DNA of 64,000 bases from an uncultured Collinsella sp. (GTDB taxonomy: Bacteria > Actinomycetota > Coriobacteriia > Coriobacteriales > Coriobacteriaceae), in the NCBI GenBank assembly GCA_902497025.1, contig CABVDJ010000003.1:78984-142983 (forward strand), given 5' to 3'. Position numbers and translations under genes: made by a program. Below the pieces are notes generated by a model. The model was given only the letters and a program-made list of their open reading frames with translations. It made no database searches and had not been told where the DNA came from. Numbering within the stretch: the stretch's first letter is position 1; every line of letters starts with the position of its first letter. Positions 16,121-24,629 of this stretch are shown piece after piece.

Positions 16121-17563
16121 CTACTGCGCGTCCGCCATAGTGTCGGCGAGCTCCTTGTACCAGAGTGCCGACTGCTTGATGTAGCGTTTTTGCGTGTCGA
16201 AGTCGATGTAGAACAGGCCGTAGCGCTTGTTATAGCCGTTGGCCCACGAGAACTGGTCCTGCAGGCTCCAGATAAAGTAGCCCTGGACGTCGACGCCCTC
16301 GGCGCGCGCCCGGAGCACCTTCTCCATGTGCTGGTCGACAAAGTCGATGCGCTCGGGATCGGCGACGATGCCGTTTGCGTCGGGCTCGGGGTCCTTGTGG
16401 CCCAGGCCGTTTTCGGTGATATAGATGACGGGGAGGTTGGGATAGGTGGCGCTGATGTGCTTGAGCGTGTCGTAGAGGCCTTGCGGGTAGATGAGCCAAT
16501 CCCAGTCGGTGGTGGGGATACCCGGCATATCGACCTGCTGCCCGACGCCCTTAAACTTAAAGCACGAGGTGCCCTTGTCTCCGGTGCCGTTAAAGCTGTT
16601 GGTGGACTCGCCATCGTAGGCGGCGATAAACGCCGACTGATAGTAGTTGAGGCCGAACATATCGTTGCGGGGCGCCGCCTTGGCGAGCTCCTCCATGTCG
16701 CTGTCCTCAACCGTAAGCGTGGCGTTGTTGGCACGCAGAATCTCGTTGATGAGTGAGAGGGTGCGCGCGGAGTAGTGACCCAGGAAGGCGCCGTCCATGA
16801 TGAAGTCGGTGTAGAAGGCGTTGTACAGGTCGGCGGCGTGCTGGTCGGCGGGCGAGTCTGTGGCAGGATATGCCGGCGTCAGGACGTTGACCATGCCAAT
16901 GCGTCCGCCCAGGTGCTCGGTCTCGTCAAGATCCTTATACAGGTTGACGGCGCGGGCGTGGGCAACGAGCTCGTTGTGCTGGCTCTGGATGCCGCTCGTC
17001 ACATCAAAGTGATGGTTGGGCGGGAAGTTGCCTTGGATGTATTGGGAGTGCGAGAGGCTGATGAGCTCGTTGATGGTGAACCAATTCTTGACCTCGCGGA
17101 ACTCGCGGAAGCAGAACTCGGCATAGCGCACATAGGCGTCGACGGTCTTGCGGTTGAGCCAGTCGCCCTGGTTGAACAGGGCGGCGGGGGAGTCAAAGTG
17201 ATGCAGGGACACATAGGGCTCGACGCCATACTTTTTGCAGCAGGCGAACAGCTCGTGGTAGTGCTTAACGCCCTCGGCGAGGGGCTCGGCATCGTCGCCG
17301 TTGGGGAAGATGCGGGTCCAGGCGATGGACACACGGATGGCGTTGAGTCCATGCTCGGCAGAAAGGCGGATATCCTCCTCGTAGCGGTTGTAGAAATCAC
17401 TGGCCGGGTCGGGCAAAAAGCGACCCTGGGCGACAAGGTAATCGTCCCACATGGTCTTACCCTTGCCTGCCACCTTCGTGGAACCTTCCGTTTGGTACGC
17501 GGCGGTTGCGGCGCCCCAAACAAAGCCCTTCGGCAGCTGCTGTACGCGGTTTAGCAAAGACAT
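16121..17563 (-). CDS. lacG: 6-phospho-beta-galactosidase-like GH1 (module B)
   Basis: GH1 phosphoglycosidase, 480 aa, acting on the product of LacE2. The acid/base Glu lies in WFTINE (about residue 166) and the nucleophile in YITENG. It is more divergent than the A and C copies (TINE for TFNE, an AEPLAEG insertion near residue 95), so a different phosphodisaccharide is plausible. ATG 17563 gives better spacing from GAGAGGG than ATG 17569, which is also possible. First gene of its operon, divergent from a LacI gene. Confidence 0.9.
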   Translation of the reverse strand: MSLLNRVQQLPKGFVWGAATAAYQTEGSTKVAGKGKTMWDDYLVAQGRFLPDPASDFYNRYEEDIRLSAEHGLNAIRVSIAWTRIFPNGDDAEPLAEGVKHYHELFACCKKYGVEPYVSLHHFDSPAALFNQGDWLNRKTVDAYVRYAEFCFREFREVKNWFTINELISLSHSQYIQGNFPPNHHFDVTSGIQSQHNELVAHARAVNLYKDLDETEHLGGRIGMVNVLTPAYPATDSPADQHAADLYNAFYTDFIMDGAFLGHYSARTLSLINEILRANNATLTVEDSDMEELAKAAPRNDMFGLNYYQSAFIAAYDGESTNSFNGTGDKGTSCFKFKGVGQQVDMPGIPTTDWDWLIYPQGLYDTLKHISATYPNLPVIYITENGLGHKDPEPDANGIVADPERIDFVDQHMEKVLRARAEGVDVQGYFIWSLQDQFSWANGYNKRYGLFYIDFDTQKRYIKQSALWYKELADTMADAQ

Positions 17564-17569
17564 ATGCAT

Positions 17570-17904
17570 ACACCCTCTCGTCTCGCTGTTCGATATTGTG
17601 CGTTTGCGCTCAGGAGGCTCCTTGGTTAGCGTTCAGCGGTGAAAAAGCCCGATAAACACTATCTTAAAATGATTAGAACCAAAATGAGCACGTGAACATT
17701 TGACAATGAGCACGTTAACATCCGGCTGGGATGTATAGAAACAAAACAACTTCAAACAGCCGCGAACGGTTGTATTTGTTCGGTAAGCGGTTTTGATTGA
17801 CAGAAGTTTTCATGTTGTGGTATATGGCTCGGGTATCATGAGCACGTTATCAATGTATGTACGATGCGCCATGGGCGCGGGGAATAGTTGGGAAGCAGGT
17901 TAGC
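17570..17904. promoter_or_regulatory. divergent promoter region of module B with three LacI operators
   Basis: No gene. Operator-like sites are AAATGAGCACGTGAACATTT (17682-17701), AATGAGCACGTTAACAT (17705-17721) and ATGAGCACGTTATCAAT (17838-17854). All share TGAGCACGTK, and the first two continue with AACAT. They lie between lacG2 and its LacI gene. Confidence 0.75.
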
Positions 17905-18942
17905 GTGGAAGGCATGGCTCAGCAGACAAGGAATGGTCATTCGGCGAGCGCGGCAGAAGTTGCGGCGCTCGCTGGCGTGAGCCGCCAGACTGTGTCTCGC
18001 GTGGTCAACGGTATGCCCAACGTGACGGAAAAGACGCGCAAGCGTGTGCTGGCCGCCATGGAAGAGCTGGGCTTTCGTCCCAATTTTGCTGGAGCGGCGT
18101 TGCGCGGCGGGTCGTATCGTTCTATTGGCCTGTGCATGTACAACATCACACGTGTCGGTAACCTGGCGACGCTCGAGGGTATCATGCAAGCGGCGCGCGA
18201 GCACGATTTTGCCGTCACTATGATCGAGATGGGCGGCGACAAGCCCTATACACTTGCCGATGCCTCGCGCCGCATGGTCGAGCGACCCGTCGACGGCATG
18301 ATTCTCAACATGAACCGCATGGCTCCCGATTTTGAGGAGTTTGTTCCCCAGCCGGGAGTGCGAACGGTCATCCTGTCCATGTATGCGCATCCGCGCTGCA
18401 CGACGATCGACTCCGACCAGTATGGTTCGTGCGAGCTGTTGACCAATTATCTGCTGGAACATGGTCACTCGAATATGCGGTTTGTGGCGGGTCCGGAAAA
18501 CTCGATTTCCTCGCGTTTTCGTGAGGCCGGTTGGCGCGATACGCTGGGTCGTGCTCATGTCGATGCCGCTCCGATGCTGCGTGGCGATTGGAGTGCGGAC
18601 AGTGGATACGCCATGGGCGAGCGGATTGCGGCCGAGGTGCTTGCCGGCGGGTCGCAGGCGCCGACTGCCGTGCTTGCGGCAAATGACCAGATGGCGCTGG
18701 GCGTTATCGCCGCGCTCGAGAACGCGGGCCTGTCCGTGCCCGACGACGTGAGCGTGGTTGGTATCGACGACGCACTCGAGGGACTTGTTCCTCACAATCG
18801 GCTGACGACGCTGCGATTTGATTTGCGCGGTGTCGGTAAGCTTGCGTTTGAGGCGGCGATTGGAGAGAGCTCGTCTATCGAGGCGATTCATGTGCCGAGT
18901 ACGCTGGTCGAACGCTCGACTGTTAGGGACATACGGGGTTAG
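17905..18942 (+). CDS. LacI-family repressor, module B
   Basis: Repressor of 345 aa from this start. The HTH is SAAEVAALAGVSRQTVSRVVNG; effector-domain marks are LAANDQMALGVI and DVSVVGIDDALEG. GTG 17905 is preferred since AGCAGG lies about 5 nt upstream; ATG 17914 has GGAAGG too close to it. It closely resembles the gal-linked LacI at 32870. Operators in the upstream gap share the TGAG-ACGTTAACA pattern with the gal locus, so crosstalk between the two is possible. Confidence 0.92.
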   Translation: MEGMAQQTRNGHSASAAEVAALAGVSRQTVSRVVNGMPNVTEKTRKRVLAAMEELGFRPNFAGAALRGGSYRSIGLCMYNITRVGNLATLEGIMQAAREHDFAVTMIEMGGDKPYTLADASRRMVERPVDGMILNMNRMAPDFEEFVPQPGVRTVILSMYAHPRCTTIDSDQYGSCELLTNYLLEHGHSNMRFVAGPENSISSRFREAGWRDTLGRAHVDAAPMLRGDWSADSGYAMGERIAAEVLAGGSQAPTAVLAANDQMALGVIAALENAGLSVPDDVSVVGIDDALEGLVPHNRLTTLRFDLRGVGKLAFEAAIGESSSIEAIHVPSTLVERSTVRDIRG

Positions 18943-18957
18943 GTCCTACTCCGTTTG

Positions 18958-19012
18958 TCTCGATTTGTAACAGGTAGACGGTCAAAAGCGGGCTACGTGT
19001 TACAGATTTAGA
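18958..19012. repeat. 55-bp palindromic repeat, copy 7
   Basis: Arms TCTCGATTTGTAACA and TGTTACAGATTTAGA. The centre nearly matches that of copy 1. Confidence 0.85.
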
Positions 19013-19038
19013 TTCTTCGGAAAGAGCAATCCTGTTCG

Positions 19039-19093
19039 TCTCAATCTGTAACAGCTAGGACCAAAAAACTCGGCTAGATGTTACAGATCGAGA
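19039..19093. repeat. 55-bp palindromic repeat, copy 8
   Basis: Arms TCTCAATCTGTAACA and TGTTACAGATCGAGA, 81 bp after copy 7. It lies between convergent lacI (module B) and lacG3. Confidence 0.85.
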
Positions 19094-19115
19094 CAAACGG
19101 CTCCCGACCAGCCCA

Positions 19116-19163
19116 AAAACAAAAAGACCGGGGGCGGCGCGCCGTGTGACGTGCCGCCCCCGG
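19116..19163 (-). terminator. terminator of lacG3
   Basis: CCGGGGGCGGC (19128-19138) pairs with GCCGCCCCCGG (19153-19163). Read on the minus strand it is followed by TCTTTTTG. Confidence 0.85.
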
Positions 19164-19209
19164 CTGAGAAATGGGGACAGGTTGTGTGAGCGGGCAACCC
19201 CGCCAGCCA

Positions 19210-20649
19210 CTAGTCCAGACGACGGGTCTGCGCCACGTGCTTGTACCAGTAGGCGCTTGCCTTGGGCGTGCGCTTCTGGGTTTCAAAGTCAACGTAAAAG
19301 AAGCCGTAACGCTTGTTGTAGCCATTGGTCCAGGAGAACTGATCCTGCAGGCTCCACAGGAAGTAGCCGCCCACGTTGACGCCCACCTCCATGGCCTTGA
19401 GCAGCCAACGCAGGTGCTGCTCGATGTAGTCGATGCGCGGCTGGTCGTCCACAAAACCGTCCTTGTAGGGGTCCTTGTAGCCCATGCCGTTCTCGGTGAT
19501 GAAAATCTGCTTGTAGTTGGGGTAGCGCTGCTTAATGTAGACGAGCAGATCGAACAGGCCCTCGGGATAGATGATCCAGTCCCAGTCGGTGGTGGGGATG
19601 CCAGGCTTGTTCACATGCTCGCCAATACCCTTAACGCGCCAGCGGCCAGTGCCCTTCTCGCCCGTACCGTTGTGGTGCAGGTCGTTCTCGCCGTCGTAAG
19701 CCTTCAAGAAGCGGCACTGGTAGTTGTTAACGCCCAGGTAGTCGTTGTAGAGCGCGGCCTCGCGCATGATTTCCAGATCCTCGTCTAGGATCTCGATGGT
19801 GCCGCCCGAGACGGCAGCCAGGCGGTTGGCGCACTCGAGGGTGTCGGGCGCATAGTCGCCGCGGAAGGTGGCGTCGAGCAAGAACTGGTTTTGCAGCACG
19901 TGCTCGTTGTTGGCGGCTTTGATGTCGGCGGGGTCGTTCTCGTTGAGCGGGTACTTAAACTCCAGCGACTGGATGACGCCGATTTTGCCCTTAAAGCCGC
20001 CGTTGTGGAAGGCCAGCACGGCCTTGGCGTGGGCGAGCATCATGTTGTGCTCGCACTGGAAGGCCTCGGCCAGATGCGCCTTGACGCCACCGGGGAAGGT
20101 GCCCTCGATGTAGGTGTTGGAGGCGTCGGCCCAGATCTCGTTAAAGGTGAACCAGTAGGTCACCTGGTCGGCGTACTCCTTAAAGCAGAAGGTGGCAAAG
20201 TCCACAAAGGCGTCGATGGTCTCGCGGTTGAGGAAGTCGCCCTTCTCAAAGAGGGGAAGCGGCGTGTCAAAGTGATGCAGCGTGACGAACGGCTCAACGT
20301 GGTGCTTGTGGCACTCGGCGAAGAGATCGTGGTAGAACTGGACGCCCTCGGGGTTGATTTCGCCGGTGCCGTTGGGGAAGATGCGGCTCCAGGCGATGGA
20401 GAGGCGAATGCCGTTGATGCCGAACTCCTCGCACAGCTCCAGGTCGACGGGGTACTGGTTGTAGAAGTCCGAAGCGGGATCGGGGGAGAAGCGCCCCTGG
20501 GCCTCCAGAAAGTCGTCCCAGGCAACCTTGCCCTTACCGTGAGTGCGGGTCTCGCCCTCTACCTGGTAGGCAGCGGTGGCGCCGCCAAAGACAAAGTCCT
20601 CGGGAAACTGCGCGGGCGGGTTGGTGACGCTAGCAGGATTAACGGACAT
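19210..20649 (-). CDS. lacG: 6-phospho-beta-galactosidase, GH1 (module C)
   Basis: Third LacG-type GH1, 479 aa, close to module A. It has acid/base Glu in YWFTFNE, nucleophile in FITENG, and the LacG segments HVEPFVTLHHFDTP, HHNGTGEKG and KRYGFFYVDFETQKR. It lies downstream of lacE3 in the operon with a hairpin in the 66-nt gap. The Shine-Dalgarno is weak (GGAT). The last residues (VAQTRRLD) differ from the other copies. Confidence 0.92.
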   Translation of the reverse strand: MSVNPASVTNPPAQFPEDFVFGGATAAYQVEGETRTHGKGKVAWDDFLEAQGRFSPDPASDFYNQYPVDLELCEEFGINGIRLSIAWSRIFPNGTGEINPEGVQFYHDLFAECHKHHVEPFVTLHHFDTPLPLFEKGDFLNRETIDAFVDFATFCFKEYADQVTYWFTFNEIWADASNTYIEGTFPGGVKAHLAEAFQCEHNMMLAHAKAVLAFHNGGFKGKIGVIQSLEFKYPLNENDPADIKAANNEHVLQNQFLLDATFRGDYAPDTLECANRLAAVSGGTIEILDEDLEIMREAALYNDYLGVNNYQCRFLKAYDGENDLHHNGTGEKGTGRWRVKGIGEHVNKPGIPTTDWDWIIYPEGLFDLLVYIKQRYPNYKQIFITENGMGYKDPYKDGFVDDQPRIDYIEQHLRWLLKAMEVGVNVGGYFLWSLQDQFSWTNGYNKRYGFFYVDFETQKRTPKASAYWYKHVAQTRRLD

Positions 20650-20672
20650 GATGATCCAATCGTCTAAATCGA

Positions 20673-20706
20673 AGGGCCAGCCGGTCTTGGATGGTCGGCT
20701 GGCCCT
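20673..20706 (-). other. intercistronic stem-loop lacE3-lacG3
   Basis: Perfect 11-bp arms AGGGCCAGCCG (20673-20683) and CGGCTGGCCCT (20696-20706), with no T-run after the stem on the minus strand. Same position in the operon as the module A hairpin but unrelated sequence. Confidence 0.72.
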
Positions 20707-20715
20707 GGGCGTTAC

Positions 20716-22491
20716 TTACTTCGAAAGTTGCTCACTCACGAAGGCGAGAGACTTGTCGCCGTTCTGGGAGAGCTCGATGTACTGCTTGCCACGGCAGGCG
20801 ACGCACTTGTTGCCCACGCGCTCACAGTCCTTCTGCAGGTCGGCCAGGTAGCTTGCGGCCTGCGGGGCCAGGACGACCAGGTCAAAGTCGGGGAGCATGT
20901 CCACGTGGTTGCCATAGGCCTCGGCAGCGGTCTCGAGGTTAATGCCGCGCTCCTTGGCGGCCTTGGCCAGCGCGTTGGCGAGCAGGCCCGAGGTTCCGCC
21001 GCCCTGGCAGAGCACGAGCACGCGCTTGCCGTTGAGGTCGCTGGCGGTCGTTGTCTCGGCAGCGGGTGCTGCGGAAGCGGCGGGGGAGTCGGCCTTCACG
21101 GCCTCGGCAGCAGCGCCGGCGGCAACGCTCTTGGCGTCAGCCTTGCCCTGGAAGGCATCGTTGAGCTTGGCGGCTTTCTCGGCGTTCTTGGCGGCGAGCT
21201 CCTCCTGGGAGATCTCGGCCTCCTCGGCGCACTTCTGGGCGTCATAGGCACGGAAGAACGGATAGTACAGGGCAAAGTCGACGACCAGGATGATGGCGAG
21301 CATCACAAAGGCGAGCGGCTGGAAGCCCAGGCCCATGATGGTGCCGATGGGGCCGGGGACGGTCCAAGGCAGGGTGTACATAAAGCCGTTCATGCCCAAG
21401 AAGTCGATAAAGATCTTGAGGATCCAGATGTTGGCGATCGGGGCAAAGACAAACGGGACAAAGAAGACGGGGTTGAGCACGATGGGTGCGGCGAACAGCA
21501 GCGGCTCGTTGACGGCAAAGCAGACGGGGACGATGGCGGCCTTACCGACGGCGCGCATCTCCTGAGACTTGGCCAGGAAGCAGAACATAAAGACCAGGAC
21601 GAGCGTGGCGCCGGTGCCGCCCATGCAGACGACGAAGTACTGGGCACCCTGGGTCAGGACAGCGGAAGCGTGCTGGCCGGCCTGGAACGCAGCCAGGTTG
21701 TCGGTCATGTTGGCAACGAGAGCGGCGGCGATGGCGGGCTCGACGATCGAGGGGCCGTGGACGCCCACGAACCAGAAGAGGCTCATGGCGCCGTAGATCA
21801 CAGCGAGGCCGATGTAGCCATCGGCAGCGGTGAACAGGGGCTGGAACACCTGGATGACACCCTGGGCAAAGCAGAAGCCAAAAGCAGCGCGGAAGACGAT
21901 GTCAAAAACCCAAAAGACGGTGATGCAGACGGAGAAGGGGATGATGTCCTTAAAGGTCTGCGAGATGTTGGGCGGAACCTGCTCGGGCATCTTGACGGTG
22001 ATGTTGCGCTTAATGAAGAACTTGTAGATGATGCCGGTCACAAACGCAGCGATGAAAGCGGTCAGCAGGCCCTTGGAACCAAGGTAGGTGGTGTTGAAAC
22101 CGCTGGCAGCGTCCGTGGCGATGGTGTCGCTCGAAAGGAGCAAGAAGCCGATGATGGCCGCGCACATGCACGAGATGAAGTTGATCTGGTTGTTCTTGGG
22201 CAGATCGCGGTTCTGAGCGTCGGCGAAGTGCTTGGCCGTGGTGGCGGCGCAGGCGATGGCCAGGATGCCCATGGAGTAGTTGTAGCACTTCCACAGGGCG
22301 TTGTTGATGTCATCGGGCCAGTAGAAACCCCAGATGTTGGGGACCGAGGCTACCAGGCAGAAGATGGACGAGAAGATGATGATGGGGATGACGGAGATAA
22401 AGCCGTCGCGGATCGCCTTGAGGTACTTGTTGCGGGCGATCGCGTTGAAAAAGGGCTGGCCCTTTTCGATGATGGCGATGAGTTGCTCCAT
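20716..22491 (-). CDS. lacE: PTS lactose-family EIICB component (module C)
   Basis: Third LacE-type permease, 591 aa. EIIC features include FFNAIARNKYLKAIRDGF, VGVHGPSIVEPAIAA, CMGGTGATLVL and NEPLLFAAP. The EIIB domain carries phospho-Cys C495 in VLVLCQGGGTS, a variant closer to classical LacE. RBS TAGGAGC precedes the ATG. First in the operon with lacG3; divergent from a LacI gene. It is the copy that looks most like streptococcal LacE, so true lactose transport is most likely here. Confidence 0.94.
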   Translation of the reverse strand: MEQLIAIIEKGQPFFNAIARNKYLKAIRDGFISVIPIIIFSSIFCLVASVPNIWGFYWPDDINNALWKCYNYSMGILAIACAATTAKHFADAQNRDLPKNNQINFISCMCAAIIGFLLLSSDTIATDAASGFNTTYLGSKGLLTAFIAAFVTGIIYKFFIKRNITVKMPEQVPPNISQTFKDIIPFSVCITVFWVFDIVFRAAFGFCFAQGVIQVFQPLFTAADGYIGLAVIYGAMSLFWFVGVHGPSIVEPAIAAALVANMTDNLAAFQAGQHASAVLTQGAQYFVVCMGGTGATLVLVFMFCFLAKSQEMRAVGKAAIVPVCFAVNEPLLFAAPIVLNPVFFVPFVFAPIANIWILKIFIDFLGMNGFMYTLPWTVPGPIGTIMGLGFQPLAFVMLAIILVVDFALYYPFFRAYDAQKCAEEAEISQEELAAKNAEKAAKLNDAFQGKADAKSVAAGAAAEAVKADSPAASAAPAAETTTASDLNGKRVLVLCQGGGTSGLLANALAKAAKERGINLETAAEAYGNHVDMLPDFDLVVLAPQAASYLADLQKDCERVGNKCVACRGKQYIELSQNGDKSLAFVSEQLSK

Positions 22492-22848
22492 ACAATGCTC
22501 CTAAGAGTCGGTGGGTTAGCAACGATGGTAGCTTTTGGCGTCCGGTTGCCAAAATGTTGACGTTGCCATTTTGCGACACAAAAAAAGACGCGAACCGGTG
22601 GTTCCTGTGCCTGCGAACCGTCGATTCCTTACGCGTAAACGTTTGAGCCGCCCGGTGGCTCTGTGTTTGCACAATGGCAACGTTAACATTTGGTAGACAA
22701 AAGCCGTTCGGGGAAGCAAAAATGTCGGTGAACGGTAGGTTTTGGGTGGTGAGCGTATGGTGGGGGAGGCGTTGGATATACTTGAAGACGTTTCATTTGA
22801 CTGCGCAAGGTGCCACCAATGGCATCGTTGACATAGAAAGATCGACCT
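22492..22848. promoter_or_regulatory. divergent promoter region of module C with LacI operators
   Basis: No gene. An imperfect palindrome at 22550-22573 (AAAATGTTGACGTTGCCATT) and the site AATGGCAACGTTAACATT at 22673-22690 share a TGGCAACGTTAACA pattern. They are positioned to control lacE3 and the LacI gene. Confidence 0.7.
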
Positions 22849-23853
22849 ATGGCCGCTGTTAAAAAATCGGTATCCGTCAAAGACGTAGCGCGCCTCGCGG
22901 GCGTCTCGGAGCAGACAGTCTCGCGTACGGTGCACGATTCGCCCAGCGTGCGCCCCGAGACCAAGGAACGCGTGCGTGCCGCCATGCGCGAGCTGGGGTA
23001 TCGCCCCAATTTTGCCGGTCGATCGTTGCGCCGTGGCAAGTTTAAGACCGTCGGCGTCGCCATGTTCAACATTACCGGCACCGGCAATCTCGACCGTATG
23101 GAGGGCTTTGCCGCAGCGGCCGACAAACATGGCTATGCCATCACCCTCACTAAAGTAGACGGGCATCCGTATACCCTCGAGAGCGCATCGTCGCGCATGA
23201 GCGCACTGCCGGTGGATGGCATGGTTGTGATTATGAACCGCATGCCGGCGGACTTTGGAACCTTCGAGCCGCTGCCCGGCATGCAGACGGTGCTCGTTAC
23301 GATGTTGGAGCACCCGCTCTGTTCAACGGTCGATAACGACCAGTTCGATTGTTCGCGCCAGGTGGTCGAGTATTTGCTGGGGCAGGGACACAAGACTGTG
23401 CACTTTATCTCGTGTCCCGAGCGCTCGCTTTCGGGCATGCGGCGCGAGGAAGGCTGGCGTGAGACATTGCGTGCGCATGGCATTGAGCCCCCGCAGCTCG
23501 TGCGTGGCGACTGGACGGCGCAGAGTGGATATGCTGCCGGCCAGGCGCTTGCGGATGATCCGACCTGCACGGCCATTTATGCCTCCAACGATGCCATGGC
23601 ATATGGCTGCATCCGTGGGCTCGAGTCGCGCGGGAAGTGCGTGCCCCAGGACGTGAGCGTGGTGGGTGTTGATGACAGCCTGGGCGATATCGTGCCCGAT
23701 TGTCGCTTGACCACGGTGCGCTTTGACAACAAGCGCGTCGGCATGTGGGCGGTTGACAAGATTGCCGGCGCCGAGGGCGTTGAACCCGGTGTGGAGCACA
23801 TGCTGTTTCCGGGCGTGCTCGTCGAGGGCGATACGGTGCGCGATGTACGCTAG
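22849..23853 (+). CDS. LacI-family repressor, module C
   Basis: Repressor of 334 aa. The HTH is SVKDVARLAGVSEQTVSRTVHD; effector-domain marks are IYASNDAMAYGCI and DVSVVGVDDSLGD. Divergent from lacE3-lacG3 and upstream of lacF on the same strand with a 214-nt gap. The Shine-Dalgarno (GAAAGA) is weak. Its own operator set (TGGCAACGTTAACA) differs from modules A and B, in line with differences in the recognition region. Confidence 0.92.
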   Translation: MAAVKKSVSVKDVARLAGVSEQTVSRTVHDSPSVRPETKERVRAAMRELGYRPNFAGRSLRRGKFKTVGVAMFNITGTGNLDRMEGFAAAADKHGYAITLTKVDGHPYTLESASSRMSALPVDGMVVIMNRMPADFGTFEPLPGMQTVLVTMLEHPLCSTVDNDQFDCSRQVVEYLLGQGHKTVHFISCPERSLSGMRREEGWRETLRAHGIEPPQLVRGDWTAQSGYAAGQALADDPTCTAIYASNDAMAYGCIRGLESRGKCVPQDVSVVGVDDSLGDIVPDCRLTTVRFDNKRVGMWAVDKIAGAEGVEPGVEHMLFPGVLVEGDTVRDVR

Positions 23854-23884
23854 GGCGCGGGTCTGTTTGGGTTTCCGCTAATTG

Positions 23885-23905
23885 TGTTCGATATTGTTTA
23901 AATTG
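23885..23905 (+). promoter_or_regulatory. putative LacR-type operator upstream of lacF
   Basis: TGTTCGATATTGTTTAAATTG matches the element at 6707-6728 in most positions and lies 160 bp before lacF. Assigned by similarity and context only. Confidence 0.45.
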
Positions 23906-24067
23906 GTTTAAAAACCGTTCACGGTCGAAAAGTGACCGTTCATAGCTCGAAATTACGTTTTGCGCTGTTCTTTTTTGTTTGAATGTTATTGTTTCTGTCA
24001 TACACAACGCAGCGCGTATGCCCGGACGCGATGCTCTCCATTGGTTCATATGTGAAAGGAACGCAAC

Positions 24068-24406
24068 ATGGCAACCAAAGAAGAAATCTCGATGGTTGGA
24101 TTCGAGATCGTCGCATACGCAGGTGACGCCCAGACCGATCTGCTTGCAGCGCTCGATGCTGCTCGCGAGGGTGACTTTGAGAAGGCCGAGCAGCTGCACA
24201 AGGATGCCAGCGATGCGCTCATCGGTGCCCACGACACGCAGACCAAGCTGCTTTCGCAGGAGGCCGGCGGTGGCGAGATGGAGATGACCTTCATCATGGC
24301 TCACGCTCAGGACACTCTCATGACCACTATGATCCTGGAGAAGCAGGCCCGCTTTACCATCGATGCCTACAAGCGCATTGCCGAGCTCGAGGCCAAGCTC
24401 GCCTAA
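24068..24406 (+). CDS. lacF: PTS lactose-specific EIIA component
   Basis: Cytosolic phosphocarrier between HPr and LacE, 112 aa. It matches LacF in length and sequence: VGFEIVAYAGDAQTDLL, AHDTQTKLLSQEA, and the phospho-histidine H79 in FIMAHAQDTLMTT. AAAGGA lies upstream of the ATG. It is the only EIIA-Lac in the window and so probably serves all three LacE proteins. It is transcribed alone, with its own terminator at 24438. Confidence 0.93.
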   Translation: MATKEEISMVGFEIVAYAGDAQTDLLAALDAAREGDFEKAEQLHKDASDALIGAHDTQTKLLSQEAGGGEMEMTFIMAHAQDTLMTTMILEKQARFTIDAYKRIAELEAKLA

Positions 24407-24437
24407 CGAGCCCTCACAACCAAGTCCCCTTCCAAAA

Positions 24438-24467
24438 GCTCTGCCGCTACCCGCGGCAGGGCTTTTT
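24438..24467 (+). terminator. terminator of lacF
   Basis: CTGCCGC (24441-24447) pairs with GCGGCAG (24453-24459), extended by AGCT/GGCT with one wobble, and is followed by TTTTT. Confidence 0.88.
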
Positions 24468-24496
24468 CTGTCCTCCTCCAAGTTGCGGTGAAATAT

Positions 24497-24540
24497 AGTC
24501 ATTGGGGACGTTCTTAAACGACTAGTCATTGGGGACAGTC
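24497..24540. repeat. GGGGACGTTCTTAA-family repeat, partial
   Basis: Contains AGTCATTGGGGACGTTCTTAA followed by GACTAGTC and a second ATTGGGGAC, in direct rather than inverted order. Likely a decayed or recombined copy of the element at 5253. Confidence 0.75.
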
Positions 24541-24629
24541 TTGGTGCGCTCCGTTCGTCCTCCCGTTCGATTTTTGCTCGGTGGGTATACTTCCTTTCGC
24601 ATTAAACGCCGGACTGAGGAGGTATCCAA

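Noticed and set aside
20728..22560. 610-codon open frame antisense to lacE3, and similar long antisense frames at 9185-10780, 10913-12574 and 49035-50993
   Set aside because: They mirror real genes with full family similarity on the other strand. Long antisense frames are expected at this GC content; the products are low-complexity and lack RBS.
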